A stretch of 64,000 nt of DNA from Planctomycetota bacterium (GTDB lineage: Bacteria; Planctomycetota; UBA1135; GCA-002748355): contig JACKHW010000002.1 of the NCBI GenBank assembly GCA_020638795.1, positions 640,316 to 704,315 of the forward strand, given 5' to 3'. The notes under the pieces were generated by a model. It did not search any database. It worked only from the letters and a program-made list of their open reading frames with translations, and was not told the DNA's origin. The translations under genes were made by a program, and so were the position numbers. Shown piece by piece: positions 26,753-34,305 of the stretch (positions are counted from its first letter, which is position 1; each line of letters starts with the position of its first letter).

Positions 26753-27778
26753 ATGCACATTCGATCGATGATCCTCGTCGCGGCCGTTGCCGCGGTCTCC
26801 AGCTCTGCGGCCCTGAGTTCTCAATCCGGGTATCACGCCTACATCGGTGGGAACACACCGGGTAGTGGCGCTTGTAGCGTCGTTCCGATGGGGAGTTCGG
26901 CCACGTCGGGCGGCTCCCAACTCCGGTCCCAGATGATCCAGTTCGTCGTGACCAAGGCCGAACTCGGGAACCAAGCGCGGCGCCTCACCAACCTCGCGTT
27001 CGCCCCCTGTGACAGCGGAGTTCGGTACTACGGTCGGCTCACGATCACGTTCGCGTACAAGAAACCCGGTGCGTGGAGCACGACGTTCGCCGACAACGTG
27101 CTCGCGAGTACGGCGTATCCCAAGGTCAAGGTCTTCGACCAGTCCCGCTACGACTGGCCGAATCGGGCAGGGCAATGGAACAACGTCGGGCTCACCTACG
27201 CCTTCGACTACGACCCGCAGGGTGGCGACCTGCTCGTCGAGATCGTCGCGCGCAACGCCGACTTCTCGGGCACCGATCCAGCGATGCGCAGCGACAGTCG
27301 AGCTTGTGTCGTTGCTTCGGCGTTCAGCGCGACGCCCAAGACCGGGGCGCTCGCGATGACGTCGACCAAGGTGCGCCTCAGCGATGGTGTCGCATTCGTC
27401 GATTCGTTCATGCAACCGTGTGGACCCGGTCCGCTGCAACTCGCCGCAACGGGTAGCCCAACGCTGACGGGCGCCGTCGATTTCCAGATCGCGAACGGGA
27501 CCAAGACGACGACGCCATCGATCGGGGTCCTGCTTCTCGGATTCCAGCCCGCGAACATCAATGGGCTCGGGCACGATTGCGCGATCTACGTCACACCCGA
27601 CATGATCTTCTGGGCCCCGCTCACGAATGGCGTGTCACCCGCGTTGCGGTTCCAGATTCCCAACATCGCTGCGCTCGTCGGTGGCAAGGTGTACTTCCAG
27701 GGCGCACATCAAGACGCGTTCAATACGAAGATCGGGTTCGTTCTCTCCGGGCGCTCGGTCATGACGATCGGCTGGTGA
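26753..27778 (+). CDS. Secreted protein with shared C-terminal module (unit C)
   Basis: A 341-residue exported protein with a signal peptide (MHIRSMILVAAVAAVSSSAALSSQ). The middle part (about 25-215) is beta-rich with a few Cys and no family I can name. The last ~115 residues match the general pattern of the terminal module seen elsewhere in the window: a GPGPLQLAATGSPTL start, a SIGVLLLGF strand, a conserved CAIYV, and a QIPNIAALVGGKVYFQG strand near the end. The gene lies 41 bp upstream of the sigma gene at 27820 on the same strand, so this pair may be an operon. Confidence 0.7.
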   Translation: MHIRSMILVAAVAAVSSSAALSSQSGYHAYIGGNTPGSGACSVVPMGSSATSGGSQLRSQMIQFVVTKAELGNQARRLTNLAFAPCDSGVRYYGRLTITFAYKKPGAWSTTFADNVLASTAYPKVKVFDQSRYDWPNRAGQWNNVGLTYAFDYDPQGGDLLVEIVARNADFSGTDPAMRSDSRACVVASAFSATPKTGALAMTSTKVRLSDGVAFVDSFMQPCGPGPLQLAATGSPTLTGAVDFQIANGTKTTTPSIGVLLLGFQPANINGLGHDCAIYVTPDMIFWAPLTNGVSPALRFQIPNIAALVGGKVYFQGAHQDAFNTKIGFVLSGRSVMTIGW

Positions 27779-27819
27779 GGTTCACCGAGAGGTCTGCTAT
27801 CGCGCGCACGGTCCGGGAC

Positions 27820-28377
27820 ATGCGAACGAAGCTCGAACAACTCTTCGACCGCGAGCGCGCTGCGCTGCTCGCTCTCGTTGCCCGTGAGGGCGGCGGGCTG
27901 CTCCGATTCGAAAGCGTCGATGATGTCGTGCAGGGAATCGCGATGCGTGCACTGTCGTCCGATTTCGAATACGTCGACGATGTGCGCGCTGCCGCGTGGC
28001 TCCGAGTCGTCGCCAGGCGACACATCGTCGATCGGCTCGACTACTGGCGTGCGCTTCGTCGCGGATCGGGGCGTGTCCTCAGGCTGACTTGGACCGACTC
28101 GTCGCGCGCAACGGATGCGCTACCTGCGGATCGGAACCGCGGACCTGCTACGTTCGCCGAACATCGAGAGCTCGTCGAGCTCGCGACGAAAGCCCTGAAC
28201 TCGTTGCCCGAGCGCGATCGCCATCTCGTTCTGTGGTCGAGCGAGGGGATCGATCTGCGTGAGCAAGCCGAGCGCATCGGTATCGAATACGGTGCGTGCC
28301 AGCGCGCGGCACATCGTGCGCGCGAGCGCTTTCGCAAGGCGTTCGAGTTGCTGGTCACCTCCCAGCGGCGTGAATGA
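27820..28377 (+). CDS. ECF-type RNA polymerase sigma factor (unit C)
   Basis: A 185-residue sigma factor from ATG 27820 (MRTKLEQLFDRERAALLALV). Region 2 is ESVDDVVQGIAMRALSSDFE with AAWLRVVARRHIVDRLDYWR. Region 4 is ALNSLPERDRHLVLWSSEG with EQAERIGIEYGACQRAAHRA as the helix-turn-helix. It is more divergent than the other sigma factors here and resembles unit D most. The frame runs upstream to 27577 over the previous gene. It follows the secreted-protein gene by 41 bp and is convergent, 44 bp apart, with the kinase-FGE gene. Confidence 0.85.
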   Translation: MRTKLEQLFDRERAALLALVAREGGGLLRFESVDDVVQGIAMRALSSDFEYVDDVRAAAWLRVVARRHIVDRLDYWRALRRGSGRVLRLTWTDSSRATDALPADRNRGPATFAEHRELVELATKALNSLPERDRHLVLWSSEGIDLREQAERIGIEYGACQRAAHRARERFRKAFELLVTSQRRE

Positions 28378-28421
28378 GCGACCGCGAGTACGCGTACGAA
28401 GCGCCCACCGCGAGGTTTCGC

Positions 28422-31181
28422 TCAATCGATCTTGCGTGCCGGGCGGAGGCCGCAGTCCGCAATCGTGAGATTCGGGCGCTGGACGACGAAGTCCGCGCTG
28501 CGCGCGCGGAGCCAAGACTGGCGATGGCTGCCACCACGGGCTACGCGTCCTGCAGAACCGCCGATCGGTCGCAAGCCATCGCCGGGTAACACGTGAAACG
28601 AGTATCGATGCTGTTTGTCGAAGCAGTACTCCATCACGTTGCCGTGCACGTCGTGGAGGCCGAATGCGTTGGGAAGAAAGGTCCCGATGGGTGAGTGCGT
28701 CGTCCATCCGTCGTCGAAGACGTGGTACACCGAGTCCCGACGGTTGGCTTGCCGAGCCCAGGTGGTGTCCGCGATGTTCGCATGGCCGTCGAGGGACGCT
28801 GGATCGTCGCCTGTGTAGAAGACCGTCGACGTGCCTGCACGTGCCGCGTACTCCCATTGCGCACTCGTTGGATAGACGAAGCCGCAGCGATCCAAGAACG
28901 CGCGACCATCGTCCCACGACAGACCACCGACCGGGTGCAATCCCGTGACGGGAGGATCTCCGGTCACGGTGTTGCCGATGCGCGTCTGGCTCGGGTTATC
29001 GTTCATGATGCGAATCCACTGCGCTTGCGTCGTCTCGTGTTTGGCGAGCAAGAACGCGTCCAGTTGCACTCGATGCACCGGGGCCTCGACGTCCTTCGCG
29101 AACGGGTCGACGTGTGCGCCGCTCTCCGATTGATCGGTCGGCCCAGCGACTGCGCCACCTTCAGGCGCATTCGCTACGGCTCCGATCGTCGCGAGACCAC
29201 CGGGGATCAGCACGAACACGATCCCGTGCTTCTCCTCGAGTCGCAGCTTGCCCGTCGTCGGATCTCGTTCCGGCACGTCGCCCGTCTGCAGGTGAACGAA
29301 CTCCTCGAAGCCCGATTCCGGATCCGGGCCGAGCGGCACGAGTCCAACTTGTGGCTTCAGGTCGAGGCCAGCGTAGTGAGGGGCACTTTCGGTATCCCGC
29401 ACCCGATCGATGCACGCGGTCCAAGCCACTCGACGAGACTCGATACTTCGTTCGTACATGGTGCGCGCGAAGTCGTACAGCTCGCGGATGCGACGACGCG
29501 ACAGCACGCGGATCCCGCGATCGCGAAAGGCTTCGAGTTCTGCGACGAGTGTCTTCTGTAGTTCGTGCCGCCAGCGATCGCGAGCATTGTCGAACACCCA
29601 GTGTCGGTCCTTCGCGATGGCTTCTTCGATCTTGGGTTCGATCTGATCCAAGACGCCGAGTTCGCGCTGGCGGTGATCGAGGGTCGCAGGATCCTCACCG
29701 GTCCGCGCGAGTCGCTCGACTTCTGCTTCGAGGTGAGCACGACTTCGTCGAAGGCGTTCGCGCTCGCCCATGAGGCGTCTCGTTTCGGCATCGGCGTTCG
29801 CTGCGTCCGAGATGCGTGTTCCGCGCGCCTGTAGCGCCTCGAGCACGCGCACGTGGTGGGGGATCCGTTCGACGAGTTCGTCCGCGCGCGAGAGCCAGTC
29901 GCGCATGGCGTCGAGCCGGCACGGATGCGGTGGCTCCAACGTGTGGATCGCCGACTGCAGCTCTTCGAGCCGGGTCCGGTCGGTAAGCAAGTCGATCTCT
30001 TCGAGCGCGATGCGATTGCGTCGCTCTTCTCCCTGCACTCTCGTGAGTAGCGAGAGGCTGACGGCGAGTCCGCCGGCGAGCGCCACGAAGGTCAGGAGAA
30101 GACTCGCTGCCAGCTTTGGTTGACGCTGGACGAAGCGCACGAGCCGGCGCACGGGACCGGCGGGTCGAGCTCGGATCGGCTCCTTGCGACTGACACGCGC
30201 GAGGTCATCGGCGAAGTCGGCGGTCGTTTGATATCGGCGGGACGTGTCCTTCTCGAGTCCGGTCTCGATCACGATCGACAAGTCGGACGGGATCGACTTC
30301 ACGAGCTTGCTCGCCCGGACGGGCTCGTCGTGCACGATCGCGTTCATCAAGGCGCGCTGTGTCGGTTCGTCGAACGGGAGCGTGCCGGTCACGGCTTCGT
30401 ACGTCGTTACTGCGAGCGAATAAACGTCGCTGCGACGATCAACGGGGCGTCCTTGGACCTGTTCGGGTGACAAGAACGGCAGCGTTCCGATCAGGTCGCC
30501 GGTCATTGTCAGTTCGATCTCGTTCTCGAGATCGCGTGCGATGCCGAAGTCGAGGAGCACGACCCGCTCGTCATCGGTGATGAAGATGTTCGAAGCCTTG
30601 ACGTCTCGATGCACGACACCGGCTTCGTGGGCGACGTGCAGTGCACGCGCTGCGTCTTCGACGATTCGCATCGCTCGCATCGCTGGTAGCGGGCCGCTCG
30701 CGACTTCGTCCTGGAGCGTTCGCCCGACGAGGAACGGCATGACGAGATACGGCCTGCCCGCGTGCGTTCCCATCGAGTAGATCGGGCAGATGCCCGGATG
30801 CTGGAGGCGGCTCGCGATCAGGGCCTCGCGTTCGAAGCGATCGCGCATGCGCTTCGTCCAAGGTCGCGTGCCGGTCGCGCCGACCGCACCGCCGAGGACC
30901 TTGATCGCGACGAGGCGATCGAGGGCGATCTCGCGCGCGAGGTACACGATGCCCTGTCCGCCAGCCCCGAGTTCGCGCAGGACCTCGAACCCTTCGATCT
31001 CGGCTTCGCCCTCCTCGCGCGGACTCGAGTTGAGCTGCTCGAACGCGCTGTGGATCGTCGCCTCGTGCCCGGGGAAGTCACGCGCGTAGTGTTCCGCCGC
31101 AGCCACGCGCCCCTCGTCCTCGTCCGCGAAATAGCGGGCGAGGAACTCCTGCAGGACGCGTTCTCGCGATGGCGAAGCCAT
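28422..31181 (-). CDS. Ser/Thr protein kinase fused to a formylglycine-generating-enzyme-like (SUMF1) domain (unit C)
   Basis: The 919-residue protein has four parts. The kinase domain (about 62-335) shows GAGGQGIVY, the VAIKVL lysine, HRDVKASN, DFGIAR and SPE. A membrane helix lies near 350-375 (KLAASLLLTFVALAGGLAVSL). A long charged helical, coiled-coil-like linker follows (about 385-620). The C-terminal FGE-sulfatase domain (about 660-919) has APVHRVQLDAFLLAKHETT, PVGGLSWDDGRAFLDRCGF, YPTSAQWEYAARAGT, NAFGLHDVHGNVMEYCFD and RVARGGSHR. I could not confirm the two active-site Cys of true FGE, so this may be a binding (C-lectin-like) version. It lies 72 bp downstream of a LamG/FG-GAP gene on the same strand. 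Confidence 0.93.
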   Translation of the reverse strand: MASPSRERVLQEFLARYFADEDEGRVAAAEHYARDFPGHEATIHSAFEQLNSSPREEGEAEIEGFEVLRELGAGGQGIVYLAREIALDRLVAIKVLGGAVGATGTRPWTKRMRDRFEREALIASRLQHPGICPIYSMGTHAGRPYLVMPFLVGRTLQDEVASGPLPAMRAMRIVEDAARALHVAHEAGVVHRDVKASNIFITDDERVVLLDFGIARDLENEIELTMTGDLIGTLPFLSPEQVQGRPVDRRSDVYSLAVTTYEAVTGTLPFDEPTQRALMNAIVHDEPVRASKLVKSIPSDLSIVIETGLEKDTSRRYQTTADFADDLARVSRKEPIRARPAGPVRRLVRFVQRQPKLAASLLLTFVALAGGLAVSLSLLTRVQGEERRNRIALEEIDLLTDRTRLEELQSAIHTLEPPHPCRLDAMRDWLSRADELVERIPHHVRVLEALQARGTRISDAANADAETRRLMGERERLRRSRAHLEAEVERLARTGEDPATLDHRQRELGVLDQIEPKIEEAIAKDRHWVFDNARDRWRHELQKTLVAELEAFRDRGIRVLSRRRIRELYDFARTMYERSIESRRVAWTACIDRVRDTESAPHYAGLDLKPQVGLVPLGPDPESGFEEFVHLQTGDVPERDPTTGKLRLEEKHGIVFVLIPGGLATIGAVANAPEGGAVAGPTDQSESGAHVDPFAKDVEAPVHRVQLDAFLLAKHETTQAQWIRIMNDNPSQTRIGNTVTGDPPVTGLHPVGGLSWDDGRAFLDRCGFVYPTSAQWEYAARAGTSTVFYTGDDPASLDGHANIADTTWARQANRRDSVYHVFDDGWTTHSPIGTFLPNAFGLHDVHGNVMEYCFDKQHRYSFHVLPGDGLRPIGGSAGRVARGGSHRQSWLRARSADFVVQRPNLTIADCGLRPARKID

Positions 31182-31253
31182 GCCTTCGAGGCTACAGGAT
31201 CAGCCGGGACCGCTGGGCACCGTTGACATCGAGGGCACGCGCTGACTTCGAGC

Positions 31254-33503
31254 CTACAGGCGGGTTCCGTGCACGATCTCGGTGCCGTTCGACGTCGTGA
31301 GGTTGAACGCGTTGCCACCAACGTCGAGACACAACGCCTGGAACGTGACTTTGACGCCCGCCAAGGTGACATCGTTCGGGACCGTGTATGTGACGTCCGC
31401 GATGCCATTGCCGTCGAGCGGGCGCGTCGACGTGACGATGCTCTGACCGAGCAGGTACTTGCATCCGATCATGCCGAGCCCGTCGAGTGCGAGATTCAGG
31501 CGTCCCACGCCGAGCTGGAGCGCGGTCGCGGACGACGCTCGTGCGGACGAGATGCGCATCGTGTACGTGCCGTTGACGCGAATGCCAGACTTGTCTACGA
31601 CCGCGAGTCGCGGGCGGCGCGCGCCGGTGCCGTCACACGTCGCGCCGTAAGTCGAGTGCACCGGTGCGATGTCGATGGGGCAGCCGTCCCAGATGCTGGC
31701 GGCGACGTCCTTCTCGGCGACGATGATGTCCGCGAAGGGGCGACCGTTGGTTTCGATGCCGACGATCGACGAACCGAAGTCCGGCGACGTGGCTCCACCC
31801 TGCAGATAGCCAGGCAGCGTGCCGTTCTTGGCATCGAACACGTAGACGCGACCGTTACCGCTGACGCGTCCCGTTGCCCGAGCGTCCCAAGTTCCGTCAC
31901 CGTTCACATCGCCTTCGGCCGCGCAAATCGCGAGGCCGAGCTCTTGTCCGCTGCCACCGAAGACGCTCTTCAAGATCGCGCGCGTCCGTCCGTCAATGAC
32001 GCTCAGGAGTCCGGACTTGTTGTTGTAGCCCGGCGACCCGATCACGTAGTCCGGCACCTTGTCGCCGTTGATGTCGGCGTGAATGCCGGCAACACTCCAG
32101 CCGGCCCGCATGCCCGCCTGGCCTCCGCGCAGCGAGAACAGCAAGGAGCCGTCGCGGCCGGACCTGACTTGGTAGGTCCCTTCGTCGGTACCGCCGGGTC
32201 CGTCGTACGTCGGCATTCCGATGATGATGTCGTCCGACCCGTCCTGATTGACGTCTCCGACGAGGTCGATGCTGCGCGCGCGGTCGCCGCTAAGGGGAGT
32301 GACGCGCCAGAGCTGGCTGCCGTTCGCGCGCAGTGCGACGAGATCCATGCCGTCCGTCGTGACGACATCGCAAAGGCCGTCCGCGTCGAGGTACGGGGCG
32401 GCGAGCACGAGATCGCCGAACTCGCCCGTTCCGCTGCCTTGCGCGAAGAAGCGAATCACCTTCGTCTTGCCCGAGATCACCCAAATGATCCCGCGGTTGC
32501 CGTTGCGCCCCGGCTCGCCGACGATCGCGTCCGAGTAGCCGTCCCCGTCGAGGTCCCCGCCATCCGTGTGCCATCCGAACCGTGCGCCCGCGGTCGCACC
32601 TTCGTATGCGAAGAGCTCCTTGTGATCACGCCCGGAGTAAGCGCGAAACGCACCGCGGTTCGCGAGCGAGTTCGTTGCGTTGCCGTGACCGACGCCGTAG
32701 TCCTCGAAGCCGTCACCATCGAGGTCCCCGAGGTTGGACACGTGGCCTGCATACTCGGTGCCGACCAAGCTGCCCTTCGGGTGTGTCGTGTAGCGACCGA
32801 AGTCGTACATCGACGGACCGAAGCTCGCTCCCGTTCCGACGAGCGTGCCGTGGAAGCTGCCCGTACTGTCGTTGTAGTTGTTGTCGAACGAGTAGGACGC
32901 GACCTCGTTCGTGACCTTGTTGAGGATCCTCCGATAGTTGGATGCGATCTGAGTCGCGGTGAGCGCGGTGTTCCAGATGCGCACCTCGTCGAGCTTGCCG
33001 AGGAACTGTTCGGTCGACGTACCGTCCCCTTGGCCGATACGAAGATCGCCTCCGTTGTTGACGATGTTGCCGATGGCGGCCGCTTGCGACGCGGTTTGCA
33101 CACCGTTGATGTAGATGCGCAACGATGCGCCGTCATAGGTCGCTGCGACGTGGACCGGTTGATTCGTCGGAACTTGAGTGCTGGTCCAGAGCGAGGAGAA
33201 GAACGATGTGCCACGTACCGCGAAATTGACACGACCGGTTTCGATCCGGAGGTTCCACGACTCGGCGTTGGCCGCGGGGTTCTTCCTGGCGATCGTTCCA
33301 CGTCCAGGGAAGTTCGACGCGAGTTGTACCCACGCTTCGACGGTGATGCGGGCAGGCACGAGTGCGCTGTTGTGTGGCACGCGCACGTAGCTCGCGCTGC
33401 GAGTCAGCTGGAGAGCGTTGCACCCGGGGGTTTGGCAGAGAACGGATGGCGCGAGAAGGGACAGGCTCGCAAGAGAGAGCAGGGCATTGCGACGTGAGGT
33501 CAT
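31254..33503 (-). CDS. Secreted LamG and FG-GAP repeat protein (unit C, upstream of kinase)
   Basis: A 749-residue exported protein from ATG 33503 (MTSRRNALLSLASLSLLAPS, signal to about VLCQT). A LamG domain (about 25-205: ITVEAWVQL, HVAATYDGASLRIYING, GKLDEVRIWN) is followed by six or so FG-GAP repeats with DxDGDG loops (GDLDGDGFEDYGVG, GDLDGDGYSDAIVG, GDVNQDGSDDIIIG, GDVNGDGTWDARA). It ends in the shared module starting STYGATCDGTG. The layout is the same as in the 14118 protein, so the two are paralogues. Its stop is 72 bp before the kinase-FGE gene, suggesting a shared transcript, and it diverges from the Fur-family gene. Confidence 0.88.
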   Translation of the reverse strand: MTSRRNALLSLASLSLLAPSVLCQTPGCNALQLTRSASYVRVPHNSALVPARITVEAWVQLASNFPGRGTIARKNPAANAESWNLRIETGRVNFAVRGTSFFSSLWTSTQVPTNQPVHVAATYDGASLRIYINGVQTASQAAAIGNIVNNGGDLRIGQGDGTSTEQFLGKLDEVRIWNTALTATQIASNYRRILNKVTNEVASYSFDNNYNDSTGSFHGTLVGTGASFGPSMYDFGRYTTHPKGSLVGTEYAGHVSNLGDLDGDGFEDYGVGHGNATNSLANRGAFRAYSGRDHKELFAYEGATAGARFGWHTDGGDLDGDGYSDAIVGEPGRNGNRGIIWVISGKTKVIRFFAQGSGTGEFGDLVLAAPYLDADGLCDVVTTDGMDLVALRANGSQLWRVTPLSGDRARSIDLVGDVNQDGSDDIIIGMPTYDGPGGTDEGTYQVRSGRDGSLLFSLRGGQAGMRAGWSVAGIHADINGDKVPDYVIGSPGYNNKSGLLSVIDGRTRAILKSVFGGSGQELGLAICAAEGDVNGDGTWDARATGRVSGNGRVYVFDAKNGTLPGYLQGGATSPDFGSSIVGIETNGRPFADIIVAEKDVAASIWDGCPIDIAPVHSTYGATCDGTGARRPRLAVVDKSGIRVNGTYTMRISSARASSATALQLGVGRLNLALDGLGMIGCKYLLGQSIVTSTRPLDGNGIADVTYTVPNDVTLAGVKVTFQALCLDVGGNAFNLTTSNGTEIVHGTRL

Positions 33504-33713
33504 GCGTGGAAGTGCCTCGATGAGGACAGAGGAGAGAGGACGGATCGTTGCCGAGCTCGAACGAGGCGAGTGGCGACACGACGCACTATCCGGCAAGTCG
33601 CATTCTCAGGGGTGGAAGAAGGTTGGTTTTGGCGGTTCCGGCAAAGATTTCCGGTCCGACTTTGCTGCGATTTGATATTGGATTCAGTCCAGAACTCGAC
33701 TAGATCCAGGGCT

Positions 33714-34187
33714 ATGACGTCGATCTCAGACCCCGCAGCACGACTCCGCGCGCACGGTTTGCAGGTGACGGCGCAGCGCATCGCGGTTCTGCGGGCCGTC
33801 GAGACCTGCCCACACAGCACGGCCGACCGGGTCGCCGAATCTGCGCGCACGGAGATCGGTGCAATCTCCCGGCAAGCCGTCTACGACGCTCTCGGGTTGC
33901 TTGCCGAGCACGGCTTGATCCGGCGCGTTCAACCCGCTGGATCTGCTGCGCTCTACGACCCGCGGACGGGCGACAACCATCACCACGTCATCTGTCGTCA
34001 TTGCGGCGCGGTCGCCGATGTCGATTGCGCGATCGGCGATGCGCCTTGTTTGACGGCATCGCACGATTCGGGGTACGCGATCGACGAAGCAGAAGTCACG
34101 TATTGGGGAACGTGCCCGATGTGTCGCGCCTCCTCGATCGTGCAGGAATCCACGAACACCGAGTCCGAGCATGGCGGAACAGATTGA
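33714..34187 (+). CDS. Fur/PerR-family metalloregulator
   Basis: A 157-residue DNA-binding repressor from ATG 33714. The winged helix is seen in LRAHGLQVTAQRIAVLRAVE and ISRQAVYDALGLLAEHGLI. The metal/dimer part has DNHHHVICRHCGAVADVDC, giving the HHH cluster and a CxxC, and a second CPMC pair near residue 141, so a structural Zn site is expected. It lies 118 bp upstream of katG on the same strand, the arrangement known from furA-katG in actinobacteria. It therefore probably senses peroxide and controls katG, but the metal and signal are not proven. I could not identify a clean Fur/PerR box in the flanking gaps. Confidence 0.92.
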   Translation: MTSISDPAARLRAHGLQVTAQRIAVLRAVETCPHSTADRVAESARTEIGAISRQAVYDALGLLAEHGLIRRVQPAGSAALYDPRTGDNHHHVICRHCGAVADVDCAIGDAPCLTASHDSGYAIDEAEVTYWGTCPMCRASSIVQESTNTESEHGGTD

Positions 34188-34305
34188 ATGCGAGATCGCG
34201 TCCGGTCCCGTACGTCCTTCGCAGCCGCTCTCCCAGATTCTCCAACGAACCTTCCTTTCATCCTCTTAACCCCTACACGACCGACCCATTGAGTCAGGAG
34301 TGACC

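Noticed and set aside
33504..33713. Fur/PerR box upstream of the Fur-family gene
   Set aside because: AT-rich patches such as TTTGATATTGGATTC exist but none forms a convincing 7-1-7 palindrome.
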